Positions 1 to 8,095 of a stretch of 53,618 nucleotides of DNA are shown one piece after another. The notes under the pieces are model-generated. The model was not told the DNA's origin. It worked only from the letters and a program-made list of their open reading frames with translations, and did not search any database. The translations under genes were made by a program, and so were the position numbers. The stretch's first letter is position 1. Every line of letters starts with the position of its first letter. Origin of the DNA: Acidipila sp. (GTDB taxonomy: Bacteria; Acidobacteriota; Terriglobia; Acidiferrales; UBA7541); contig JAAFGT010000017.1 of the NCBI GenBank assembly GCA_010365215.1, forward strand, positions 1 through 53,618, read 5' to 3'.

Positions 1-118
<118 letters not shown>

Positions 119-282
119 TCAGGCGCTGCTCTGAATTTTTTATGCCGGATTCAACGAATTGAAACCAGGCCGTGGTGCTGCGCAGTTCCCCCGAATGTCA
201 GTTTCGAATCTCGGTACCGAATCCCGATTGCGAATTTCCGCCCGCAACTACTTCAAGCTCTCTCGCTTTTCCCGGCGGCTGT

Positions 283-357
283 TGGAGCGGGGGACGGGAT
301 TCGAACCCGCGACCACCGGCTTGGAAAGCCGAGACTCTGCCACTGAGTTACCCCCGC
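283..357 (-). tRNA. tRNA-Gly (anticodon TCC)
   Basis: A cloverleaf reads on the minus strand from 357. The 7-bp acceptor stem is GCGGGGG/CCCCCGC, the anticodon loop CTTCCAA gives anticodon TCC, and the T-arm contains GGTTCGAATCC. The 3' CCA is encoded (283-285). It lies closest to tuf, whereas in the E. coli thrU-tyrU-glyT-thrT-tufB unit tRNA-Thr(GGT) holds that position. Confidence 0.96.
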
Positions 358-405
358 GTTCCACCGTCGAACCCTTCGTTCCGCCGCTCAAAACTTAAGA
401 CAAGC

Positions 406-481
<76 letters not shown>

Positions 482-619
482 CAATCGCAGCTCTTGTTTG
501 CGCCGCTCGCGAGCGGGTGGCACGCTTCCCTGCATATTTTGGGGGCGGCGCAGAACCAACAAAAGGGACTGCGAAGTTTTTAAATCCACGGATTTTTTCT
601 TCACGCCCTCGCCGGGAAC

Positions 620-708
620 TGGTGGACGGGGAAGGATTCGAACCTTCGTAGCCCGCAAGGAGCGGCAGATTTACAGTCTGCTGGTTTTAGCCACTCACCC
701 ACCCGTCC
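620..708 (-). tRNA. tRNA-Tyr (anticodon GTA)
   Basis: A class II tRNA on the minus strand, with acceptor stem GGACGGG/CCCGTCC, anticodon loop CTGTAAA (anticodon GTA), the long variable arm expected of bacterial tRNA-Tyr, and an encoded CCA at 620-622. It is the second member of the tRNA-tuf unit. Confidence 0.96.
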
Positions 709-837
709 GCTTGGGAATCCGTGGTTGACAACAAAAGGGCTGGCGTCAAAAGACACCAACCCCGTTTAATTTTTTTGCTGAATTTCGCTCCCTCGCCTGA
801 AACCCCACCCTTCCAAAGTCGGTTTTGAATCTGGCAA

Positions 838-910
838 AGCTGGCGGAGGGAATTGAACCCCCGACCCTCTGATTACAAATCAGATGCTCTACCAGCTGAG
901 CTACGCCAGC
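838..910 (-). tRNA. tRNA-Thr (anticodon TGT)
   Basis: The first tRNA of the cluster, on the minus strand from 910. The acceptor stem is GCTGGCG/CGCCAGC and the anticodon loop TTTGTAA gives anticodon TGT. Unlike its three neighbours it has no encoded CCA: the bases after the discriminator are TTG. CCA-adding enzyme must therefore finish this tRNA. Confidence 0.95.
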
Positions 911-926
911 CCACCCAAACCTTAGG

Positions 927-955
927 AGAATAACATCGCGGCATTTGAATTGCAA
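927..955 (-). promoter_or_regulatory. Sigma70-type promoter of the tRNA-tuf unit
   Basis: On the minus strand, a -35 box TTGCAA (955-950) and a -10 box TATTCT (932-927) are separated by exactly 17 bp. Transcription would start about 10 nt before tRNA-Thr(TGT). Position and spacing fit a strong stable-RNA promoter. Confidence 0.7.
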
Positions 956-1019
956 GAGGGTGTTCGCGGGACGCCCTGTGCAAACTGTGGAAAACCGTAA
1001 GGCTGCAGGGAGGGACGGG

Positions 1020-1904
1020 TTAGTCCCCGGAAGAGCTGCCGCGCAAGTAACGAGCCGGGTTCACCGGCGCGCCGTACATGCGCACTTCATAATGGACATG
1101 AGGCCCGGAAGAGCGACCGCTGACCCCTACGCGCCCGATTACTTCTCCCCTCTTGACGTGTTCACCGGGGGAGGACTTGAAGCCTGACAAGTGGCCATAC
1201 CAGGTGGTAACGCCAAAGCCGTGGTCCACAACTACGAGACGGCCATATCCGGAGCGCGTGTCCGTCGACTCAACGATCCCGTCCGCGGTGGCGCGTACCT
1301 CAGCTCCGTAGGGGGCGGAAATGTCCACACCAGTGTGGAACGCGCCTTCGCCGCTGAACGGGTCCAGGCGCTCGCCGAAGCTTCCGGTCATCGTACCGAG
1401 AACAGGCCAGAAGGAGGGCGTGTAGGACATGTCCTCCCAATTGCGGCCGGGCATGAACCTCAGTCCCTGGGCAGAGAGCGCCACCGAAGTGGCATTGCGC
1501 TTTAGAAAATTGAATTGTTCGACAGACTCGAGATACGATGCTCCCTGCTCGGTCGACGCGTTGGTGACGAAGAAGGGTGTCTGCGGCAAGCGTAGGATTC
1601 CGTAAGTCATGGCCACATCGGTGGCCAGCGACTGGAGCGAGGAGAGTTTCTGGTCGGAGTCTTTGGCCATCACCTGGAGGTGCATGTATTGCCGCTTGAG
1701 GTCTTCCTGGTCGCGGCGCAACGCGTTATAGCTGGTCGCTTTCCAGAGCATTCGCGTATAGGAACCGGTGGCGGCAAGCACCGTCACCCCACCGACCAGA
1801 GCGAATAAGGCGAGGAAATACAGGGCATAAAAGGGCACTTTTACCCTTCGCAACTGTCCCCGGTCACTGGATACAACTATAAACGTGAATGATTTGGACA
1901 TCAT
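1020..1904 (-). CDS. M23 family metallopeptidase (LytM/NlpD-type), membrane-anchored
   Basis: A 294-residue envelope protein. Residues about 25-46 form one hydrophobic segment (YFLALFALVGGVTVLAAT), so the protein should be anchored in the inner membrane facing the periplasm. A short helical region with coiled-coil character follows (about 60-100). The C-terminal third is a peptidase M23 domain with the zinc-binding signatures HTGVD and HVHYEVR, so it probably keeps catalytic zinc ligands and cuts peptidoglycan cross-links. It could instead act as an amidase activator like NlpD/EnvC, but those usually lack the histidines. Two adjacent ATGs (1904, 1901) are possible starts. It has its own promoter about 110 nt upstream. 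Nothing about its neighbours suggests a specific substrate. Confidence 0.9.
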   Translation of the reverse strand: MMSKSFTFIVVSSDRGQLRRVKVPFYALYFLALFALVGGVTVLAATGSYTRMLWKATSYNALRRDQEDLKRQYMHLQVMAKDSDQKLSSLQSLATDVAMTYGILRLPQTPFFVTNASTEQGASYLESVEQFNFLKRNATSVALSAQGLRFMPGRNWEDMSYTPSFWPVLGTMTGSFGERLDPFSGEGAFHTGVDISAPYGAEVRATADGIVESTDTRSGYGRLVVVDHGFGVTTWYGHLSGFKSSPGEHVKRGEVIGRVGVSGRSSGPHVHYEVRMYGAPVNPARYLRGSSSGD

Positions 1905-2017
1905 GCCGTAATTTTGGATCCCCGATCACGATTCAGGCCGAATGCCGCATGCCCCGACAGCGGCGGCAAAACAACCTGAGAAGTCTGAGCCGTTAGGTTT
2001 GGTTCGAGACAGCGGGC

Positions 2018-2047
2018 AGTCTACTGATTCCCATAGTAGGAAGTCAA
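2018..2047 (-). promoter_or_regulatory. Promoter of the M23 peptidase gene
   Basis: On the minus strand, TTGACT (2047-2042) and TAGACT (2023-2018) are separated by 18 bp. A CTACT/AGTAG inverted repeat lies across the spacer and the edge of the -10 box, which would suit a regulator site. The same two hexamers with the same spacing occur upstream of ubiX. Confidence 0.6.
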
Positions 2048-2170
2048 GGACGAATCTGAACAGGTCAAAAGGCCAGCTTTGATCGGGACCCTCGCGGCGG
2101 GGCTGTCCACAAGACCACAAGGTGCGCAAGCGGCGCGCTTGGGCGCAATTCTGGTGTACCGAAAGGGAAA

Positions 2171-2207
2171 GGCCCACCCTTTTTCACTTAGGAATAAAGG
2201 ATGGGCC
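2171..2207 (-). terminator. Hairpin terminator after the coiled-coil protein gene
   Basis: Arms 2171-2182 and 2196-2207 form a 12-bp stem with one mismatched or wobble position and a 13-nt loop. On the minus strand it is followed by TTTCCCTTTC. It lies 63 nt beyond the stop codon of the gene at 2270-3067. The T-tract is imperfect, so termination efficiency is uncertain. Confidence 0.55.
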
Positions 2208-2269
2208 GCCCTTCCAATACTTGCGGTGGCTATTTCGTTAGGTTCGCCACCGCAACTGCGGTTGTTGTG

Positions 2270-3067
2270 TTACTTGCCTTCGGCTGCGTACTGGGCCTTT
2301 AGCTGGGCGATTCTCTGGTCCAACTCCTGCGCGTGCTGCATGTCTTTTATGCCGGCGTCGTGAGCGCGCTGCAGCGCGAGGCGATCCTGTTCCAACTGAG
2401 CGTTGCTGGCGTGGTTCTTCTGGTCGGCCGCGTACTTTGCCTCGGCTACATTGGCGGCGTTTTTGTCGTTGTTGATTTCGGTGTTGAGCGCGTTACGCTC
2501 CGCTTCGAGCTTGCGGATTTGCATGTTCAGCTCAGTCCGATTGCGATTGTCCTGATTTTGGTCGGTCCGGTCATTCGCCTGGTCTCGGCGAGTTTCCGCT
2601 TCCTCGGTCTTCAGTTCCGCAGTGTCTTTGTTGCGCTGCGAGTTGTTGGATGCGAACTGTTCCTTTAGTTGGGCGATTTTCTGGTCGAGTACCAGGCGCC
2701 GCTGAATATCGCGCTCTTTAGCTGCGCGCACCTGTTCGATTGCCTGCTGGTCTTTCGCTAATTGATCGTTCGAGGCGTGACTTTTCTGATCGGCGGAATA
2801 TTTTGCCTGGGCAGTGGTCCACGCTCTTTCATCGACAATCACTTGGGCGCTTACGCCGTTGCGTTCCGCTTCCAGCCTATGGATCTGATCGCTTAGATCC
2901 CTAAGAGTGCGATCATCCTGGGTGCGAATCCCGCGTTCCTTCGCCAGATCGGCCTGGTCCTGCTTCATGGTATCTGGATTGGGTTCCTGGGCATACATGG
3001 CTGGTGCGACGGCGATAAAAACCCCCGCGGCCAGCATCGCCGTTTTATTGATAGCTTTATTTGACAT
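2270..3067 (-). CDS. Secreted coiled-coil protein made of two related repeats
   Basis: A 265-residue protein of no recognised family. Residues 1-26 look like a Sec signal peptide with an AMYAQ cleavage site. The rest is strongly charged and helical, with low hydrophobicity, and should form coiled coils in the periplasm. Two units of about 90 residues repeat: each has a LEAERN segment, then AKY(S/A)ADQK(S/N)HASN, then LDQ(K/R)IAQLK near its end. They are joined by an Asp/Asn/Arg/Gln-rich linker. The start is supported by a GAGGAG site 6 nt before the ATG. It could be a periplasmic spacer, chaperone or envelope tether; no catalytic motif is visible. A terminator follows it, so it is probably monocistronic. 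Confidence 0.75.
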   Translation of the reverse strand: MSNKAINKTAMLAAGVFIAVAPAMYAQEPNPDTMKQDQADLAKERGIRTQDDRTLRDLSDQIHRLEAERNGVSAQVIVDERAWTTAQAKYSADQKSHASNDQLAKDQQAIEQVRAAKERDIQRRLVLDQKIAQLKEQFASNNSQRNKDTAELKTEEAETRRDQANDRTDQNQDNRNRTELNMQIRKLEAERNALNTEINNDKNAANVAEAKYAADQKNHASNAQLEQDRLALQRAHDAGIKDMQHAQELDQRIAQLKAQYAAEGK

Positions 3068-3305
3068 AGACGTCTCCTCAGTTTGAATTTTGACTTCGGG
3101 GCTGGGCTGAAGTTGAAGAGGCGGCGAGTTCCCCCTCGCTCACCCGACTTCTGAAGCTTAGATGCATTCTTGTCCTGCTGCTGTCTCCTTTGACTCACCG
3201 AAGCCTAAAAATCTACTAAGCAACCTGAACTCATTAACTTGGCGTTCAACAGATTTAAGAAAGATTAAAGCTTCTGCGCGCGTGCCCAGCGGCCTGTATT
3301 TTTTT

Positions 3306-4133
3306 CTAGCTGGCCTTGCGCCGCTGACGGTGTGCCTCGACCGGGATGCCCTTGGACTGTTTTCCGGACTGTTTGGCGGCCAAGCTCTTCTTCAGCGCCT
3401 GCATCATGTCGATGACGGGTGCCCTGCCCGGCTGGGGAGCGGAGACGATTGTTTTACCTTTGAGTTTTGCCTGGATCAACTCGTTCAGGTGCGCTTGAAA
3501 TTCGTCTTTGTAGGCTTCGGGCTTGAATGGAGCGGAGAGGCTCTCGATTAATTTATCGGCGAGCTTCACTTCTTCCGGTTTTAATTTCACTTCATAGTTC
3601 TTGCCGTAGCCGGTCACCTGCGATATTTCGTTCTGGTAGTACATGGTGTGCATGGTCAAGCCGTTATTTCTGGCGCGAATGAAGATGGTGTACTCGCGCT
3701 GGTGCATGGTGACTTTGGCTACACCCATTTTGCGGGTGTCTTCGAGCGCTTTCAGCAGCAAGCGATAGGGCTTCTCGGCATTCTCCTCAGGCAAGGCCAG
3801 GAAGGAGGAATCGAAATAGATCGGATCGACACTGTCCTCGTCAAGGAAAGCGATAATCTCCATCAGCTTTCCTGAGGCCGGCGTGATCTTCTTGATTTCC
3901 TCACCCTCGATCAGCACGTATTGCCCGGTCTCGTATTCATAGCCCTTGATTACTTCGGCGCGATCGACGATGCGGTTGCAGCTTGGGCAGAAAAGCGGCT
4001 GCTTTAGCCGGGAATTGCACTCCTTGTGGATCTGGTGCAGGTAGGTACGCTTGGCCCGCGCGGCAGCGTGCAGACGGATCGGAATGGAGACCAGACCGAA
4101 CGAGATCATTCCCTTCCAGACAGATGCGGCCAT
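3306..4133 (-). CDS. ku: Non-homologous end-joining protein Ku
   Basis: A 275-residue bacterial Ku, which forms a homodimeric ring on double-strand DNA ends and recruits LigD. The N-terminus (SVWKGMISFGLVSIPIRL) is the typical Ku opening. A CPSC motif at about 50-53 and the beta-barrel core (KGYEYETGQYV, YYQNEI) follow. The C-terminus carries the conserved VIDMMQALKKSL segment and a short basic tail. The ATG at 4133 is preceded by GGGAGG at 9 nt. It is transcribed divergently from ligD, with 209 nt between the two start codons, giving the minimal two-component bacterial NHEJ system. Confidence 0.96.
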   Translation of the reverse strand: MAASVWKGMISFGLVSIPIRLHAAARAKRTYLHQIHKECNSRLKQPLFCPSCNRIVDRAEVIKGYEYETGQYVLIEGEEIKKITPASGKLMEIIAFLDEDSVDPIYFDSSFLALPEENAEKPYRLLLKALEDTRKMGVAKVTMHQREYTIFIRARNNGLTMHTMYYQNEISQVTGYGKNYEVKLKPEEVKLADKLIESLSAPFKPEAYKDEFQAHLNELIQAKLKGKTIVSAPQPGRAPVIDMMQALKKSLAAKQSGKQSKGIPVEAHRQRRKAS

Positions 4134-4156
4134 ACGAGCAATCCTCCCAGAGTGAC

Positions 4157-4184
4157 AGCATACTTAATGGGTCGGGCCGGGCAA
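4157..4184 (-). promoter_or_regulatory. Possible ku promoter
   Basis: On the minus strand, TTGCCC (4184-4179) and TATGCT (4162-4157) lie 16 bp apart. A start near 4150 would leave a short leader containing the GGGAGG ribosome site of ku. The hexamers match consensus only moderately. Confidence 0.35.
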
Positions 4185-4342
4185 TCGGGAGAACACTTTA
4201 GAAATTGACTCGCGAGGCAGTACGTGGCGCCTCCTTAACAGTAGGATAATAAACGACTTAACCTTACAGCCGGGAGCATTCAACTTGGGTGTTCGTACAC
4301 TGGAATTCTGAACTGCGGTCACTCGTCTTATACTTGGAAACC

Positions 4343-6976
4343 ATGGCCGGTTTGGTTGAATACAATCGCAAACGCAATTTTCAAAAGACTGCCGAACCCA
4401 AAGGGCGCGCGGGGCGGACGAACCAGTCTGTTTTCGTCGTCCAACGCCATGCCGCCCGGCGCTTGCACTTCGATTTCAGGATTCAGGTGAATGGGGCGCT
4501 GGCATCGTGGGCGGTACCGAAAGGGCCACCGCAAGAACAGGGAGAGAAACGGCTGGCCATCCATGTGGAAGACCATCCGCTGGACTACGCCGGATTCGAA
4601 GGCGATATCCCAAAAGGCAATTATGGCGCGGGACACGTCGACATCTGGGATGAAGGTACTTTTGAGGTGGAAGGGGCCGAATCCGCTGCCGCGCAAATCG
4701 AGCGCGGCGATTTGAAACTGAGGCTGACCGGAAAACGATTGAATGGAAGGTTTGTGCTGGTGAAGTTGCGCCATTCAGCGCGGCCTAACGAGTGGCTGTT
4801 CATCCACAAGAGTGATCCAGCAGTGAGTGCAGCTCGCTCCGACAGGAGCGAAACTCCGGCGGCCAAGCCGGAAGGCCAACGTGCCAATGCGAAACGAACC
4901 GGCGCAACCGGCGCAACCAGCGCCAAGATTTCTGATCTGGAGGCACTGCAAGGCGCCAAGAAGTCCCCCATGCCATCGCAGATCTCCCTCACACTGGCTC
5001 AGCTGCAGACCAAGGCGTTCTCCGGCGCGGAGTGGCTGTTCGAAATCAAATGGGATGGCGAACGCGCGCTGGGGATTTTGCGTCCCGGCGATTTCGAGCT
5101 GCGCGCGCGTTCCGGCAGAAACATAACCGCAGAGTATCCGGAACTGAAAGAGATTGGCAGGCAGTTCAACGCACGCGAGGCCATCCTGGACGGCGAAATC
5201 GTGGTGCTGGATGAGCAGGGCCGCTCGGACTTCAGACGGATTCAGCCGCGCTTTGGCGTTTTGAATCCGCCTCCCGCTTTGCAGCAGAAAAACCCGGTTA
5301 CCTATTACGCCTTCGATTTGCTTTATTGCGACGGCTACGATCTTCGCCGCGTAGCCCTGGAGGGGCGCAAAGCCCTGCTGCAAAAATTGTTGAGGACCTC
5401 GGACAAAATTCGCTTTTCAGATCACGTTATAGAAAACGGCGTGGAACTGTTCGCCATGGCCCGGGAGCAAGAACTGGAGGGAATCATCGCCAAACGCCGC
5501 GACAGCCGTTACGCGGGAAAGCGCACATCCGACTGGGTGAAATTGAAGATTGTGCACGATCTCGATGTGGTGATTGGCGGCTGGACCGCGCCGCGAAAGA
5601 CCCGCGACCACTTTGGCTCGCTGCTCATGGGCTTATACCAGGGAAGCGATTTGAAATACATCGGCAGCGTGGGCACGGGATTCGATCAGGAACTGTTGGC
5701 GAAAACCGCGGAAACCCTCCGCCAACTTGCCGCCGCAGTATGTCCCTTTTCCACCGTCCCGCAGCTCAAAGAAACGGCGCATTGGGTAACTCCTGAACTG
5801 GTAGCGCGGGTGAAGTACGGGCAGTGGACCAACGACAAAAAACTTCGCCAGCCGGTTTTTCTTGGATTCCAGGAAGATCGCGAAGCGCGGGATTGCCATT
5901 TCGAGACGCAGGGCACAGCCACCGCGCCGCAAGCCATGCCGCAACAGAAGCAGACCGTGCGCAGCCCGGAATCAAGCAGAGTCAAGGCTGCCGGAATTAC
6001 CGCCGGCGCCGCAGGAACCAGTTTGGCTCACGCAAAAAATCTTGAGCAGGAGCTGGCGGAGGGAAAAGGCGAGGCCCTCAACGTTGAGCTGGACGGGAAA
6101 AAACTTTCGCTGACGCACTTGAACAAACCGTTTTTCCCGCAGCCCCGCCTTCGTAAACGCGATGTGCTGCTCTACTACCTGCGCATCGCTCCCTGTCTGC
6201 TGCCATTCCTGAAAGACCGCCCGCTGGTCCTGAAGAGATATCCCGACGGCATCGCCGGTAAATTTTTCTTTCAGAAAGAAGCATCGGAATCGCGGCCCGA
6301 ATGGCTGCGTACCGTGGACATTTTTTCGAAAGAGCGCGGCGCAACGATGCCCTACATCATCGCCAACGACCGGGCCACTTTGCTTTATCTCACAAATCTC
6401 GGATGCATCGACCATAATCCATGGTCCAGCTGCTTTGATGACCAGGAGCACCCGGATTACATTTTTTTCGATTTGGATCCCACCGAGGGAACGCCATTCG
6501 AGTCCGCGCTTTTGGTGGCATCGGCAATTTATGCGCAATTGCAAGCGCTCGAACTTCGCTGCTATCTGAAAACCTCTGGAGCTTCGGGGTTTCATATCTT
6601 TGTCCCCATCGTTCGGAAGTACTCCTACGAGCAGGCCAGGCTTTTCGCTGGCGCTATCGGACAACGCGTGCAGACCGAGCTTCCCAAATTGGTGACCTTC
6701 GAGCGCATCGTCAGCAAGCGGCGCAAAGGCACCGTGCTGATTGACGCGCTGCAGAACGCGCTGGGCAAGCCGCTGGCCGCGGCGTATTCGTTGCGGCCCT
6801 TTCCAGGTGCGCCTGTTTCCACTCCGGTAACGGAGAGCGAGTTGGCCAAGAAAATGCGTCCTGAGCAGCTGAACGTCGAGACAATATTTCAGCGGCTGAA
6901 ACGCTACGGGGATTTATGGAAGGATTTCTGGGAAAACAGACAACTCCTCGATGAAGCAGTGAATCGCGCGGAATGA
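4343..6976 (+). CDS. ligD: ATP-dependent DNA ligase LigD (phosphoesterase-ligase-polymerase)
   Basis: An 877-residue NHEJ end-processing and sealing enzyme. The 3'-phosphoesterase domain (about 20-155) keeps H36, H42, D44, R46 and H78, matching the catalytic set of Pseudomonas LigD. After a low-complexity Ala/Lys/Thr linker (160-200) comes the ligase domain (about 210-520) with nucleotidyl-accepting K236 in the KWDG motif. The primase-like polymerase domain (about 575-865) has the DLDP acidic motif and SGASGFHI. The order is the Pseudomonas type. A longer GTG frame starts at 4289, with GGGAG 12 nt upstream. I prefer the ATG at 4343 because MAGLVEYNRKRNF aligns with family N-termini, although no clear ribosome site precedes it. 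It diverges from ku. Confidence 0.96.
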   Translation: MAGLVEYNRKRNFQKTAEPKGRAGRTNQSVFVVQRHAARRLHFDFRIQVNGALASWAVPKGPPQEQGEKRLAIHVEDHPLDYAGFEGDIPKGNYGAGHVDIWDEGTFEVEGAESAAAQIERGDLKLRLTGKRLNGRFVLVKLRHSARPNEWLFIHKSDPAVSAARSDRSETPAAKPEGQRANAKRTGATGATSAKISDLEALQGAKKSPMPSQISLTLAQLQTKAFSGAEWLFEIKWDGERALGILRPGDFELRARSGRNITAEYPELKEIGRQFNAREAILDGEIVVLDEQGRSDFRRIQPRFGVLNPPPALQQKNPVTYYAFDLLYCDGYDLRRVALEGRKALLQKLLRTSDKIRFSDHVIENGVELFAMAREQELEGIIAKRRDSRYAGKRTSDWVKLKIVHDLDVVIGGWTAPRKTRDHFGSLLMGLYQGSDLKYIGSVGTGFDQELLAKTAETLRQLAAAVCPFSTVPQLKETAHWVTPELVARVKYGQWTNDKKLRQPVFLGFQEDREARDCHFETQGTATAPQAMPQQKQTVRSPESSRVKAAGITAGAAGTSLAHAKNLEQELAEGKGEALNVELDGKKLSLTHLNKPFFPQPRLRKRDVLLYYLRIAPCLLPFLKDRPLVLKRYPDGIAGKFFFQKEASESRPEWLRTVDIFSKERGATMPYIIANDRATLLYLTNLGCIDHNPWSSCFDDQEHPDYIFFDLDPTEGTPFESALLVASAIYAQLQALELRCYLKTSGASGFHIFVPIVRKYSYEQARLFAGAIGQRVQTELPKLVTFERIVSKRRKGTVLIDALQNALGKPLAAAYSLRPFPGAPVSTPVTESELAKKMRPEQLNVETIFQRLKRYGDLWKDFWENRQLLDEAVNRAE

Positions 6977-7075
6977 ATCGGGCTTCAATGGTTTGGCGGT
7001 AGGAGAAATAAACGATGACCAGCAGGGTCCAAACTTCTTCCGCACACGCTCATGATGTGCCTCGCAATTTTGGTG

Positions 7076-7093
7076 GTTTCGACTAGTCGAAAC
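7076..7093. promoter_or_regulatory. 18-bp perfect palindrome between ligD and the TlpA-like gene
   Basis: GTTTCGACTAGTCGAAAC is identical to its reverse complement, in the 189-nt gap after ligD and 73 nt before the next ATG. It has no loop and no T-run, so it reads more like a dimeric repressor site than a terminator. No regulator is known for it. Confidence 0.4.
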
Positions 7094-7165
7094 TGAGCGC
7101 AAATGCGTTCAGCGGAGGCGGCCGGAGTAAATCTGGGTTATCCTTAATGGAGCGCTGACCGTTCC

Positions 7166-8011
7166 ATGATGCGACTAAAGCAAACCATCTTCGTGACAGC
7201 TGTGGGAGCGCTGCTGCTGTTGGTTGTGGCGTTCAGGCAACCGCAGCAAACCCTCGGAGATGCACCGGCCGGTGCGCAGCACGGACGGCCTACGATTCGA
7301 CTGATCTCCAACCCCGACCCCGCACCAAATTTCAAGCTTGCCGATGTAGAAGGGCAGCCCATCTCTCCCGCCGATTTCCGCGGCAAAGTGGTGCTGCTTA
7401 CGTTCTGGGCCACGTGGTGCGGGCCCTGCCGCGCGGAAGTGCCGGATCTGATCGCGCTCCAGGAACGTTATAAGGACCGCTTGCAGATTATTGCCCTTTC
7501 TGTGGATGACGGGCCGGCCGATTCCGTGAAGCAGTTCGTGAAGGCCAAGCACATCAATTATCGAGTGGCCGTGGCGCCCGATGAATTGCAAGACAAGTTC
7601 GGCGGAGTCCATGGCCTGCCCACGGTGTTCCTGCTCGACACCAGCGGACGCATGGTGCAGAGGCACGTGGGGCTGCGCGATCCCGCGCTCTACGACCTGG
7701 AAATTCGCGCGCTGCTGGGATTGCCGGTGGATGCCCAGGTCGAAGCCGTGGAAGACACCGGACAGATTTTTCTGGCCAATGCGCGCCGCGCTACGGAATT
7801 TCCGGGACTGGATCTGACCGCACTCAATCCCGACCAAAAGAAAGCGGTGATCAGAAAACTTAACGAAGAAAATTGCACCTGCGGTTGTGGGATGACCCTG
7901 GCGGAATGCCGGATTAATGATGCCAAGTGCGGTGTCAGCCTGGCCAGGTCGAAAAAAGTTCTGCAGGCAGCAGCGGGCGGAAATCCTGGCGCTGCAGCGG
8001 CTCCCCGTTAG
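7166..8011 (+). CDS. TlpA-like membrane-anchored thioredoxin with Cys-rich C-terminal module
   Basis: A 281-residue periplasmic thiol-disulfide oxidoreductase. Residues 8-23 are a membrane anchor or uncleaved signal. The thioredoxin/AhpC-TSA-like domain (about 50-195) holds the active site WCGPC at 84-88 and the cis-Pro segment GLPTVFLLD. Beyond it, residues 237-255 contain five cysteines (C237, C239, C241, C248, C255) in a CxCGC-x6-C-x6-C pattern with conserved-looking Thr, Asp and Ser positions, which suggests metal or cofactor binding. The tail is Ala/Gly-rich. Two ATGs at 7166 and 7169 are possible starts, with GGAG 13 nt upstream. The gene stands alone, converging on mgtE. It could serve cytochrome c or another metalloprotein maturation pathway. 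Confidence 0.88.
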   Translation: MMRLKQTIFVTAVGALLLLVVAFRQPQQTLGDAPAGAQHGRPTIRLISNPDPAPNFKLADVEGQPISPADFRGKVVLLTFWATWCGPCRAEVPDLIALQERYKDRLQIIALSVDDGPADSVKQFVKAKHINYRVAVAPDELQDKFGGVHGLPTVFLLDTSGRMVQRHVGLRDPALYDLEIRALLGLPVDAQVEAVEDTGQIFLANARRATEFPGLDLTALNPDQKKAVIRKLNEENCTCGCGMTLAECRINDAKCGVSLARSKKVLQAAAGGNPGAAAAPR

Positions 8012-8095
8012 TACAGTACGACCCCGATTTCGAGAACTCGCCGCACAGTTTACCCTCCGCAAATAACCGTAGATCAGCCGTTCCCTTTACGAACT

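Larger units (their letters stand above)
1905..2269. other. 365-nt intergenic region with a promoter and a terminator
   Basis: No convincing gene lies between the M23 peptidase start and the end of the coiled-coil protein. The stretch holds a terminator-like hairpin (2171-2207) for the upstream gene and a promoter (2018-2047) for the peptidase. The short open frames here show no recognisable protein. Confidence 0.6.
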
